From Hirudinaria manillensis (lineage: Eukaryota; Annelida; Clitellata; Hirudinida; Hirudinidae), in contig CM067536.1 of NCBI GenBank assembly GCA_034509925.1, positions 6,027,501 through 6,091,500 of the forward strand: DNA of 64,000 bases, given 5' to 3'. Positions 10,256 through 25,200 of this stretch are shown here, one piece after another. The notes below the pieces were generated by a model that was given only the letters and a program-made list of their open reading frames with translations, did not search any database and was not told where the DNA came from. The translations under genes and the position numbers were made by a program. Each line of letters starts with the position of its first letter. Positions within the stretch are counted from its first letter, which is position 1.

Positions 10256-13200
10256 ATGGCAGAACTTGTTAAATCAAAAAGTCGTTCCAAAAAGGTAAAT
10301 TGCTATGTTTATCAATCACATGTTTGGGATAATTCAACCAAATTAAGACGTATATTGCAATCACTGACGTTGGATAAACATGTAAATGGAAATGTTTAAG
10401 ATGATTAAATGACAATGTAAGGTTATTGCATTTGAATTAAGTGTTTTTAATTTTTAAATCTTTTTATTTTAATAGAAATCAAAGCACATCACTCAAAGTT
10501 TAGATAGCACTGATGTAGATAATGATCTACAAGATGTAGAAAGTCTCAGGGAAGTTTTAAAAGAAATTACTGCAGAAAAAAACGAAGCCACAGAAGTACA
10601 ATATGAATCAGAATGTTGTTCACAAGAGTTTGTTGCAATTCTTACTGAAGATTCAGGTAATTGTGCAAATGAAGTTGAAACCATTAAAAATACTGCAACC
10701 ACTGAAATAGATGTAAATGAAACGATCAAAACAGGTGAGATGTTAGAGAAAATGAGAAATTTTTGAAATATACTTTGCAAATCATAATTTCTAGACTTCT
10801 GGTTATTTATTTAATGTTATTCTCCCATTTCAACTCTTTAAATCTGGTCTCCATAGATGAACCTGAGAAAACCACAACAGAGCAAGCTATTATTACTCCA
10901 TTTTACCCAGGATTATCTGAGGAAGTATTACCATCTCCTCTTTTGGAAGTGTCTCAAATTGGTAGATGTTTTCTTTGATGGTTAAATGAGAGAAAATAGT
11001 TTATTTAGTGTTATTTAATAGTTTTCAAGATATTGACTTAAGTTAAATTGCTTGTTTCTCTCTGTAGAAATAGGAAATCAATCAAAGACAATAAGTCCAA
11101 TATATCCACCTCTAGAAGTGATTGGCTCAACTCATATAGGTTTGTAATGGAGATCGATTTCAGAATTTCCTCTTGTTAAGTGCCTTAATTTTTGGAAAAT
11201 TATCAAAGGAAGTCATTTTGTGATAAAAGAAATTTTCACTGCTAACATTTCCAACTATGCTTAATGTCACAACTTTGTCCAAATGATGCAGCACTGAAAG
11301 TAATTTGATTTTAATTATTGTTTGTGTTATTGCATGCTAAGAAGGAATTAATGAAATTAATGCTCAGTAAAATAGTAGCAATAGTGGCAAGAATTATGAT
11401 AATTAAATAGTTAGAAAAATTTTGATAATCCATCTTAGAAGAGGAGTGTGATGAGGGGGTGATCATCTCCTCCAATGATATCCTTCCTATTTATCCTCTC
11501 ATTCGGGACATTTCGATTGAACTGCCACCTATACTACAATCTGAAACAAGTATGTTAACGAGTTATAAATCATAAATTAGTTATAAATCTGAGTCAAAGG
11601 TGCAAACACCTTCATGCTTGTTATCACATGATTTATAATTAGGATCAGGTGTTTTGTTTATGTGAATATAAATTGGTTCATCTCATAACTGCTTGAACCC
11701 TTTTGCTTCCAAGCTGTGATATTGTTTAAACATGTATTATAAAATTGGTGGATTTGGCTTTTATTTTTTATGATAACATTCAAAATTACTTTTAAAAAAA
11801 TAAATTAAAATTAAAAGCTAATTAATTATTTAGTAATAAGTGAATTATTAAAATGATTTTAGAGCCACGCTTGTACCCGATGCTTGTCAACGAAGATGTT
11901 TTCCCGCCTTCTGGACTCGTCTGCAGTCCTTCTGCTCCAACATTGGAGGATGAAGATAATGAACTAGGTTTTTTTTTATCAATTCATTTCCATAATTTAT
12001 TCATCATCTCAAATTTATAATATTCACAAATTATGAATTTTGCAGTTGGCATTATCGAACAATTAAACATGCACGGTGGCTCTTATTATAATATAATAGA
12101 AAATAAAACTTATTATATTAATATTAATATAATAATATTAAATAATTTATTAAATAATATTAATTTTAAATATATTAAACATACAATAATATTAATAATA
12201 ATAATAATTGTGCACAAAGTTTACATTGAACATTTACATTGAAATTATTTTAAATCACTGAAGGATTTGCACTGCCAAAGTCACATCAAGAATCAGAGAT
12301 GGTTGGACCATTGATGGAACCATTCACAGAAGATCAGATCAGGACTTTGTATTATAATCCAGAAATGGAGAATCTTGATATCATTATTGACAGATTTTTC
12401 CAGGTATTTGTTTTAATAATTAATTAATATTTTAATCCATGATTAATTAATTAATAATTTTATTTCTGTTGATTTTTCTGCAATTGTATTACTTTGTAAA
12501 CAATAGATGTCAGACTTGACAGTACTTAACTATTTTATGTATTGGTGATCATTAAGTACCATCACAACCAATGTTATCAGTGATAAGAAAGAGAAGAAAA
12601 AAATGCATAAATCACTCTCATCTTGTACAAACTCTTTGACTTGATAATCTTTTATCAGAACTCGACCGGTACTGACCACGATTTCTACAGGATGGTCCAC
12701 ACATATCAACTGGCATTGGATAAGAGTCAAAGCATCTCCGAGGATTTGGAAGTCTTGAGAAAGACCTTAGAAGATGACGAAAACCTGGTATGGGAGGTGA
12801 AGACCCACAGTGAAACTCTGGCGGTGAGTGGGGAGTGATTGAGGGGATCAGGGGATAAGGGATTTTTTTTTTTGGTAGAAATTTTTTAAGAAGCCTTCAT
12901 GTTAAGTTAACTAAAATTAACTTCTAACCAGGGTCGTTGTCAAGACGGGGCTTCGGTTCAAAAGGTCATTACTTATGAAACAACTTCGGTGAATGCAGAT
13001 GCCTGCCTCAAGTTTTCAGAGTCTCAGATTAACGTGAGGGATGTTTTGCATGGAGACTTTGTTTCCTCCATGTTTGCCTGTCATTCATCCAAGTGAGTTA
13101 ATTTAATAATAATAATAACAATAATAATAATAACAACAATAATAATAATAATGATAATTAGTTAATATAATGTAATATTTTATATAGATCATACCATTGA

Positions 13201-16200
13201 TTATCTATTGATGAATATGAATAATGTTGTTCCAAATAACAAATTGATTTGTTGTAGTGTTATATGAAAAAAAAAGTGGTCCAACTTACAAAACTTGGAC
13301 TAGAAAATTTGTTAAAATTGTAAACTGTAAAGAATTGTGACTATCATTCATGACTTTATAAACAGACTAAGAATAGAGAATTACATCAGCAACTTCTTCC
13401 ATGAGAATCAACATTTGTCTGTGATGCCTCACATCAATCCTCTTAGAGGTTAAAAATTCATTCAATAATTCAGCTCCATGCAGTCATGCATGCATGCATC
13501 CATTTATTAATTCAATGCATCAATTGACCATTTTTTTAATTTGTCATTAATGCTTTGTTCAATTTATAAAAATATAATTTATGGATTTATTTATTTAAAA
13601 TAAATGTTTTACATTGAATAACTGAATTACTTCAGGCAGAGGTCATGACCCTCAACTTGAAAATCAGATTGAAGAATTGAAGGAGATGATAATGATCCTA
13701 TTTGCATTCCAAAGGAAGCACATCACAAACAAGCAATTCCTTGATGACACCAGGAATTGGCTCTCTGCCATGGTAATCTTTTAAAATAATTTTAAATATT
13801 TTATTTATTTATTATATTTAATTCATCTTGTTACATTTTGCTTTGCATATTTATGTTTTTAACCATTAAATATTCATAATTTCTGTACAATGATGTGTTT
13901 GCAATTCTCATCTTAGCCAGAATGGATGTAATAACATATATTGAAACATCACCATAAATTGATTAATTTTTATTTTTTTTGATGATTTTTTATTTTTAAT
14001 GATTTAACTAATTTTTACTAATTATAACTGTCATAATAAATCAAATATGAATAAAATAATGATTATTAGTCATTATTTGATCAATACTCGATGAAACATC
14101 ATCTCGAATACAAAACACGATTGGTTCACAGGTTAGCAGACTCCTCCTACATGCCACATTTGAGGACCACCTCTTTCTTACACTCCATGTTCTCCACTGC
14201 CCTCCTGGCATCAGCAGATGGGCAGTTGGTTTCGTCCAATCGACCGAGGAGAGGAATTTCAACATTGGTGGACTCCACGTTTGGGACAACCAGGAATTCA
14301 ATCACAATGTAGCTGTGCTGGCTCTCATCCTTAAACCAATGAAGTCTGCTTGTTGCTCTATCATTTAACTAAGCTTTCATTTATCATAATGTCATATTAG
14401 TAATATCATAAATAATAATAATTATTATTAATTTTAATATTATTAATTATTTTAATTATTATTATTAAACTAAACCAAACTTTATTATTAAAAATAATAA
14501 TATTTATTATTATTGCGATATTATGGCTGTCATAATATTGATTGTAGTAATACATGTCTTTTGATTTTTGAAATTTGTTATAAAATGTCATTGAAATCAT
14601 TGTTAAAGATACAGAGAAGAGATGCTGGTGATGGACAGAATTAACGAGGAATTACTGAAAGATGAAGACAAAGGATGGATCATGGTTGATTCTGAAGGAG
14701 AAGATGTTGGTTTATTGACAATCATAAATTAATATTTTTATTTTCTACAAATTGTAAAACTAATCATTCCAAAAATTAACTATTTATTTCCCAATGCAAG
14801 AGCAAATGATGTTCCTCTACTTACTTGGAATAGTTTATAAAAGTTTTAAAAAAATGATAAAATATATTAAAATAATAACAAACTTAATTGATATTTGATG
14901 TATTTATATTGATTAAAATAAATATTCAATTAATTCATTAATGTCTCAAATTTGCATCACCAGGACGAGAGACCAGAGAGTGTCGAAGTATTGTTTCATG
15001 AAAAGGATATTCTGTCGCTTCTCAATCAACTGTCATTTGAAAAGTCTCTGAAGCATCTCTTCATGCCAGGAGATGGTTTGTACTTGTTGACACCAATTAA
15101 AACAAATATATATATAATATAATTCAAGATTATTAAATATTAATGACTTGACATTATTGCCCCAACTTTATCTTAATAATAGATAATTGTAATATACATA
15201 TATATTACAATTTTACTTATTATATTGAATATGTTTTGAATTTATTTCAATTCAAATAAAACTATCAATTAACCAGACCAAGACCAACTGCAGTTTTCAA
15301 ACGAGTCAAACTTTGTGAGGATGTTAGCGTTTGCTAGAAGGGCGGTGGACATCGTAGGGGTGGCCATGAGGAATTACCCTCAAACAAAATACAAACGACT
15401 CAACAAGAAACTTGGTCAGATGATAAGGTGAGCATGTTGCATGTTGTATCATACGATAACACAATGAAGCTTTAACTTAAGATTAGTAATTAACAGACTA
15501 ATTACTTGGCTAGCATTAGTCGGTGTCATTCTTATGTAGTGACTAAATTATTAATGACTTGCGACTTTTGTTAAGTTAACATATGTTGTATTGACATGTC
15601 AGGCACATAGTCCACTCCCTCTGTCTCGGATGGGTGGTGTTCAAGTCCCACGACTTCCAAATCCCGCCGCAAATGTCGCAGAGGATTCAGATGGAGGCGG
15701 ACACCATACTTCTTCTCTCCGTGGTCAGAATCTTACAAGCTCCAAGGTTTTGAGAATTACTTGATCATTTTTTAATTTTATATTTTCTTTTTTATTATTA
15801 TTTTTTTGGTGTTGTTTTGATAATGTAATGAGTAATAATATTGTAACCAATTTATGAACTGTAGGTAATTGTTTTGCCAAATGAGAATCTTTAATACCAT
15901 GTCAAGGCTTTATATATTTATATTAAATATAAAAATAATAATGTATTACTCTTGTACTGCAGTGCACTTTAATCAAGTTTAATTTGTTTATAAACATAAC
16001 CATCCAATGAAATAATTAAAATAAATAACGGCCAAACTTTCCTCCTTCATTGATCACTTCATCGCATAATTATTTTCAGCATGGGAGCCTGGCAGTACCT
16101 GAGCATGTTGCCTTTTGACACATTGACAGTCACTTCTGTTTGGAACCTTTTGAGAATAATTCACCTGCTATGCAGAGATCAATCATCAGATATTTGCAAT

Positions 16201-19200
16201 ATCTACATACCTATGAGAGAGTGCTTAGAAGATCTGTCAGGTGGGTTTAAGATGATGATGATTATGATAATAATAACAACAACAATAATAATTATCAACT
16301 ATCCAGCCATAAGAAGGAATGTAAATATTACCTCAAAATACTTTTCAGAGGAAAGAGTTATGAACGAGTTTGGAGAGAAATTGTCTCAAATGACATCCAA
16401 TGAGGCCACATTCCTTCTCAATACCCTGGCAAACATTGCTGGTCTGAGGGGTTGTGATTCTAGGATTCTCCAATTTATAACCAAGGAGATATTTTTGGTC
16501 TCATTGATTTATTGATTTATTCATGTATTGATCTGTTTTGTTTTTTTTTTTTCAAATCAATTTGTTGATTTAAAGTTTTGGGCTTTTGTTTGAAAGTCAA
16601 CTTGTTGCTTGTTTCTTTTCGTTATTAAATCTCCTAGCTGATTATTTGTTTGATTAATTTAATATCAAATGCAAGGTTTGTACTAATTTGTTTGTTTCTT
16701 TGTTCCTTTAGATCTGCTTCATGTTCACCACAACAAGGGCATCCTACAGCAAGCTGGGAAGAGAACTTCTTCAATCGATTTGTCTTCAATATCCGACAAT
16801 AACTTGTGAAATTTTGAAATGGACGGAAAGTCATTTATCTGAAATTGGAATTGTGAGTTGATATTGTCAATTACCAAAGGCATTGATGTCTTATTTTTTG
16901 ATAAGATATTTATTTATAACTCTTTCAATCACTCTGATGAAGTGCTTGGAAATATTTGGCAATTTATTTTTACTCGCAATTAATTTGTTATTTGTTGGTA
17001 GTTAATTGTGAGAATTAGCCAGACAGATTAAAATAATTAATTTTTCATTTCAAGGCCTCTTCATATCTCTTTCAAGCCCTTCCTCTGCACATCCTTCAAT
17101 TGTCTCAAACAAACTGCAACCTCCTTCGCAGTTGGTTGGTGCACTGCCTACCGAGCGATCCGGCCAATCGCCTCGCAAGATTGATCTTGAATTGTCTCGA
17201 TTGGTCCTTCTACTGGGACATCCGTGGTTACCAGCAAGACAGCTGCAGCCAACCACCTTCCACATGGCCACAAGGCGTGGTTCGATTGTTTTTGCCAACA
17301 TACATCCACAAATTTATGGCGACTTCGGTTTTTGAAGCTCTGTACATTCTTCTCTTGGGAAAGGCATCCACTGTGAAGCTGCCAATTGATGCTGTGGTGA
17401 GTTCCATTTGTCTTTAATGCTGATTTAATGCTTATTATTGATGCAATTGTAAGTTCATATGTTATTTAAAAAATACAAATAATTTTGATGATAATGATGG
17501 CATACATCAAAAATGGGAAAATGCTTTTAATAAATATCTAAATTGTTATTTTGTGATTTTCAAATCACCATTTTTGAAATTATTTATTATACTATTTTAT
17601 CACATATTAATTTGCATTTTTTTTTCTTGAAATCATAAAACATTCAAAAGTAATGCTATTCCAACAGATGGCTTTTCCAACAAACTTCTTCACGAGTAAT
17701 GGAAACGGCAGCACCGCTAAACTTTCATCGCTCCTTCCCTCGCAGAATCAATCGAACGACCTTCAATCGTTCTCCACCTGGGCCTGGTGTTTTTGCCTCC
17801 GTCTCAGGCTCCACAAGTTCTCCGAGCTCTCGGGCAGGTACTTCTTCATCAAGAGGAACGTCACCTTTGAACCGGAAAGGTCGAATTTGTTGTCTCGAGT
17901 TCTCGGGGAGATCATCTCCTTTGCTCAAAACCCTCGCATGAATGGCGATGATGGTAATAGTGTAAAACTGGAGGATTTTGACGGGAAGTCTCAGCTCTAC
18001 TCGTACCTTTTGTTCAGTCTCAACAGTTTGGGATACAGGTATGTTTTTGGTGCTGCTTGAAAAAACCACAAACTACGAAAAAAATGTATTTATCATTTTA
18101 AATTAATATCCTAGAAATTTGTATTTGTTGCTTTTATTTTTAGTTTAACCCTATTACTCAACATATTATATTTAATATTCTCAGCACAAGCGAATTCATC
18201 TCCGATGGATTGCAGCGTCTGCTTAATCTGCTGGAGGCAAACCTCTTTGTTCCAGTTCTTCACTGCTTCTTCAACTGTTTGCCAATGTTTTATGCCAACA
18301 AGAAGGCCATTGTTGAGCTCTTGAACTGTGAAAAGTAAGTAAATATTTTTTTTTTATCTTTTATGTCAATAGATAGCACGCTGATGGGTTTGTGGTTAGA
18401 TGTTTGTTTATTTCAAATCTAGTATTAGGATTGTTAATTTCAATAGCTAGTATTAAGTGCCAGAACTTGCCAGAAAGATTATATTGTTATAATTAATTTC
18501 TTCGGCTTAAAAATTCTTTTATAGTTGAATTACTGAGTCAGTAATTAACCTTGAAATATATGAAATAACTTCTCAGAATGAACATTATTGGTTTAAAACA
18601 TTGAAGAGATTCATTAACTTTAAAAATTTCCAGCCTCCAAAGATGCTTCGATCTCATCCTGAAACAGGACACCATCGAGAAAATTTCTTTCGATTCAAAA
18701 TCTCGCAATTCCATAACTTTGCAACTGTCAGCACTTATTCTGGTAACTCCTTGCATAATTAACATCATCATATAACCAAATACTATTAGCTACATTAAGG
18801 ATTTTTATAAGTACTATTGATTTCTATAGAACCATGTATTATTATTATTAATCAAGAAACAATGATGATGTATAACTTAACAACAGTTAAAGAATAATAA
18901 TTATTAGATATTTTAGCATATAATTTCAATTGTTATTGTTTTGACGCAGATGCACATGGAATTGTTCAGCTCAAGGTTGGATTTGCTTGAAAATGTGGCC
19001 AATTTCTGGTTCTACCTTTTGACCAAAATTGTAAATTGGTCAAAATGCAGGTTATTACTTGGTTTTCACATAACTACTGTAGAACTGAATGTTAAGAATT
19101 ATCTTTTTAATGTTATATAATTATTTATAAATCATTTAATATACATTTATTTATAAATCATTAATTATATATTTATTTATACATTATTTAATATTTATTT

Positions 19201-22200
19201 ACACTTTACTTAATTATTTATATACTGTGCTCAGTCATGTGTAAATCATGCTAGGTGATTAAACCAACTTATTTTTACATTTAATTTTCAATTTGAATCA
19301 CATAGGGACATCTTGTACATCGTAAACAACATCATTGAGAGATTGTTTGCAACAGATCCTCAACTGAACGTATCCATCACATTCTTCAAGGACATACTGA
19401 AGGTTTATTCATAAATATTTTGTAGATTAGTTATAAACTTAACTTTAGAATAATTATGCAAAAATTAGAATCATTTAAATGTATTAATTAATTTGGAAAA
19501 TATGAACAGGGACAACGCCCCACTACCAGTCCAGTCAGCCAATCAGGTGGCTTTCTTTCCTCCATAACCAACCTCTTCTGGTCTCGCTCTTCAGAATTCC
19601 TTTCGGAATCGCCGGCCTTAAAGGATTTTCCCTGGTTTCGATTGGTCATTCTCAGAGCTGAGAGGACGAGTTACGAAGAGGAGAACAACCTCATTGGCTC
19701 GTTGGAGTCCAAGATTCACGGCAATATGGAAAGTGCCGAATTTGTGGAGAAAATATACGAGGTTTGTTGTGTGCGACCAACTGAAATCATGTTTCTCTCT
19801 TAGGACTTACATTAATCAAGAACTTCTTGTTATTATTTCTTCTATTATATTGTATTCATTTAAATTATTGTAAAATTTAGTTTCTGAATTTATCTTGCAC
19901 TTGCTAAATTCCATTTCTCTATTTTCCATTGCAATTAAATAAAATAATTCGAATTAACTTTCAGAATGTTTGCTCGAGAATTGGCGTCGACCACGTTGCA
20001 TTTCCCCTCCAAAAGCTGTCGATTTTCAGATGCGCTTCGATGATTCTTGAGACACCGGTCACCCATGAACTTCTGCCCCTCTTGTGGAATGAATTCCTTG
20101 GTTACTACTTCATCAGGTTTGTGGACAAATTCCAATGCAAAAAACATTTACTTTGATTTCTAGAACATTTTAATCAGTTTATTACATTAAAGTTATTACA
20201 ATTGGTAACAATTTGTATGCTTTATTATTAAACAAGTGAAAGAAATTATTATTACTATTACTATTATTTGGAAGCATCGTTCTCTTATTGAAGAATTATT
20301 TTTCATTTCAAATATCCACTTTTATTCTTAAATTAATAGTTCTATTAAAACAATTTAATATAAAATTCAACTGCCGAACAGATCGAATCGAAGCAGCTGT
20401 GGACTTGGTTACAACCTTCTTTCCTACAGTCCTGAAAGCAGGGCCCTCATGAAGAAGTTGAAAGACAAATGCAGGACTTCGATGGAAGAACTCAAGCAAA
20501 TGGCAGATCATTTTGCAGGTACAACTTATTGATACTTACATGTCAAGTAATACTTTATTACTAACCTCGATGTTTAGGAACAACCTGGTGTTTATCATTT
20601 CTTTGCTATCGTGGTTATAATGCTTAATTAATAGAATTATTTGTAATAATACTTGACTACTAATCTTATAATATTAATTGCTTGCTGCAGATAAAAGCAT
20701 TCCAGGAAAATTGGAAAGGCTGTACAGGGCCATTCTGCTATGGTTGGATGAACAGAGACTCCACAGCTGGGAACTGAGTTTGAAGTCATTGCCTTCTCAA
20801 TATGCTGCTCCATTGTTCCAGTCGCTCATCAACAAGCAGCAGGTGTGAGATTATTTACTAATTAGAATCATAAAATATAAATAAAAAAATAAATAGAATA
20901 TCAAATCAATTTGAAACTATTTAAAACACGCTCATTAGGAGCCTTGGTTCGGTTTCGTTGATCTGGAAAAGATGAATGAACGACTGAATGGAATCATTGA
21001 AATGTGGTTTCAAAACGTTCTCGAAAAGAATGCAAAGCCTCATCAGGAACATCTCAACAAACTCGCGAGCTCTCTCGAAGTGCAATGTAAATCTTTTTTT
21101 CTTTTTTTTTCAATTGTTGTTGTAATTAAATTTCTATTTAATGTTTACTGCGTTTAATGCTTTCTTTGTTAAACGATTTCTGACAAATCATTGTTGAATA
21201 ATTAATTAATGCAAATAATTAACAAATTTATTATAATTACTTATTTATCTCATAATAATTACATTTGTAATTATAAACAATTAATGCAAAATAATTAATT
21301 TATTTATTACAATTACCTATTTATCCCAGTATAGTTACATTTGTAATTATTTTTAGCAATATTTTTCATAATAATAATAATAAAAATAATTTAATAGCCG
21401 CCCACAAAAGACTCCTGACCTCTTTCACCAACAAGCCACCTTCTCAAATCATTCCACCACCAAAGGTCGAGAGGTTAGATTGCGTCTTCTCCGAACTCAC
21501 ACCTGACATCTACCTGGACGAGAGGAAACTGAACGTCATCATTCATGGAGATTTGAAAATCATTTGTGAAATGGCCAGGTGAGAAGCTCAATCAACTGAG
21601 AATTAATTAGCATATTTTATGATAATATGCTAGGCATATTCATGATGAATATTTTTCTCATAAAATTTTGTCTCTATATCATTGTATATATATATATCAT
21701 TTCTACATCACTATCATTTAACAATGGTGAATAGAGAATTATTAATTCAATAACTTAATGAAATCACATGAATTATTCACGTCGTACTAAATGATAATTA
21801 TTATTATTATTAAATTATTAAATAATAATTAAGCACGCATGAGAAGAAATTGAGGAAACACATCGAGATGGATGAATATTACTCGGATAATCTTAAGAAA
21901 CTCTACAACAACATCACTGTCGAGGTTCGTCATTGTTTTCAACAACAAAGGATTAAGTGACTAAAATAAATAAGCTATAAAATAATAAATGTTAATAAAT
22001 AATAAATGTTAAGTGATTAATTTATTTTGATATTTGTAAAAAAAAAATTAATCCCTATTTGCAGACATTAGCAGTGGTTCCTTGTTGGAGTTACATCAAT
22101 CCAACGCATAAATGCAGAGGTGGAGCTGTCTTGAGGAAAAGGGTTAGCATCATCATCATCATATTTCTTACTATTGTTGTTATTATATCCATCAACATAA

Positions 22201-25200
22201 CATGTTGAGACTGTAGTGGAAAACTGAATCATTAACATATTTTTTCAAATTTACTCCTTTACTATTGACAAATAATCATTAATAACTACTTAATTCACTA
22301 AGAATTTATTTCCAAGTTTTGCATATAAACTGACAAATGTGATAAAATTTTCCAATATTTTCAAACGAAAGCATGATCAGAGGCAACTGAACGAGATGGT
22401 GAACAGAAAGATGAACGAAGTGAAGGACATAATCAGCCTCCTCATCAAGGAAACGTCCAAGATGGCGCCACTGGTCAATGCCTCGAGGGCGGTCGTCAGA
22501 TCAGAAGCGATAATCTTGTTGGTTGATTATTTTCTTTTATTTTATTTTCTTTTTATTTATTTGTTATTTTTTTGTTCATCAAGTCCAGTTGTAAAATTTA
22601 ACGTATAATTTAATTTATACAATATATTTGTATTGTATTGTCGTTAAGTACTCATGATTAATTATATTAGTTCCATTGCAGTCTCATCTTCATGAATAAT
22701 CATGAAGTTTATTTATAGAACCTTAATTTAGAAATAATGATTATTAAAATTAACTGGATATCTTTTTATGTCTCAATTATAAATTCCAGTAATAGAGAAT
22801 AATGGCCACTGAGTATATTGGCGATTACAATTATTATTATATGATTACATTATTATATGACCTTATTATAATATTTATTATAACTATCATTATTATAATG
22901 ACATCATTACATTCTCATAACTGTCTCATAACCACAGCAAGCTCATCAGGCAAGTATTGAAAGCAAATCAAAACAATTCAACAAGCGAAGAGCATTCATT
23001 GGCCGCCAGGAACATGGAGATGGGAATCAATCTCTTTTACCTGCTCGTTTCATTCATCACACCACTCATTGATCACTGTCCGTCTGCCAAGCAATTCACC
23101 TATTCGTGCATCGAAGCTCTTGGAAAGGTGATGAATTTGAATTCATGCACTCTTTGAGATTGATAAGGATAAGGATTATTAATTTAATTAATTTCTTAAC
23201 AAGCAACCTCTTGCATTCTATATATATATGATATATGTGCTATATATCTATAAATTCACATCTACAGTTGTGTTGTGATAATATTTATGAACTTTATAAA
23301 TAATCAAAGCTTTTCTTCTTGTTTATTACAATTATATTACAATTACATCTTCAGAGAATAATAAACAAAATTTTTTTTTTATTTCCCATCTCAGGCACTC
23401 ATCGTGGACAACCCCACTCAGCCCCGGACCCTCTTCCTGGTGATCCTCAAAACGCCGGAGCTGGTCTGCCAGTTGAGTCCATTCTTCAATCCAAACTCGA
23501 ATCCTGAGAGTTTCGTCGGACTTTACGAGGAGCTTCGAACTCTCGTTGGTTCTGGAAAGTTCGACACAACTGCCTCTCTTGCTGCCAAGGTGAGGTTTTT
23601 CAGTTCTTCTTTTTATTATTTTATTTCTTGGGATTATAGTATTAAGGTGTTGAAGTATTCTTGCAGCACTGTTAATTGTTGATTGTTATGTTATTATTAG
23701 TAAATATTAGTTCATTTATTTTTTTTTATGAGTTTATCAAAGTGTCAAAGCAACTGAAGCAATCAAATCATAGCAAATTAAACATGTACAATATTAAACA
23801 ATGTTATTCATTCATTCAATCAATCACAAACTAAAGGAAAGGCAGTTCGAAAGGATATTTTCCTGCTAATTTTGGTGTTAAGATTGATTGTCAAAACTTG
23901 TTGCGCTTACGTTGTTTGCGGTTGTCATGGATTTCAAGTTGTTTGTTTATTTTTCAGTTTGACATCAATTCCTGGTCCAAGTTTTCAATTCATGATTCAG
24001 AATCAAACCTGAGACTTCTCAGTTTCATTATTTCTGCTTTGTCTTTGCTGGGACAGAAACCCCGTGACGAGGCTCAGAGCTTGTGTTGTGTAAGTTCTTA
24101 TCATAAATTATGCGGTGAATAAGTTCTTATCATAAATTATGCAATGTTTTTAAGTGCAAAATATTTTTTATTCGGATTACTTTGAGCACTCACGATATAT
24201 ATGTATTTTACCTTGAATATTGAACATGCATCTATTCTACATTTTGTCCAATAGGTATTCAGGTCACATCTTAGGATCTTGTGTTTGACCAACATCCCCT
24301 TCTATCTCATGCCTCTTCTCCAATCACTCCTTTCAGGTCTGTAATTGTTGCTGTCAATACTTGTTTCATAATATTTTTTATAAAAAATAATATTAACAAA
24401 TAATGTAATATACAAAATAAATGTAATTATAATAAATATAATACATATTATATACGATATTTTATAAATAATACACTTTTAATTCAGTTAATTATTAAGA
24501 AATTAATTATGTCACCATTTTTGGAACATAGTTAAATGCTTCCAGGCTTGAAACTTATTACAAATTCCTTCAATGTATTGAATCAATAAGCCTATCACAG
24601 TAATGGAAATTATTAATTATTAATCTAATAAATATTCATCAGTGAGTGAGAATCAAAGTCTGTCTCCAGAAGTTTGGGAAGACTACACGAGTTTGCTTGG
24701 GTTTGACTTTGCAAACCAAGTGACTGCTTTCAGCTTTGAAAATTCATTTCATCCGAGACATTCCATACTCATCACCAAGTACCAGGTAATACTTTTATAC
24801 CAATTTTTATCATTAATATAATATATTGCTATTACAATTTCTATTGTTTTGATTACATGTTTATTATATTTGAGAATTTTAATTAAAAAATCTGTAAATT
24901 TGCAAAAAACTACATTCATTTCTGCAATTCTCAGATTTTCCAGTTACTGGATCACATGTCTGCCTTCTTTGGAAGTCAGCTGATGACATCACAGGAGCAG
25001 TGCAGAATGGCATCGACCAGTAGAAGGAATTGGGACGTTTCTCCTGGGGAATACCCGTGGCTGTACTACAGGTGGAGGTCATACGTGCCGCACCTGTCCA
25101 GGGTTTTCTACTCGACCGCTGCCCTCCTGGCCATCAGGGTTCGGGAGATGATGGACTCGTCGACTGCCTACGACACTGCGTCTGTCGTTAAAGGTACTTT

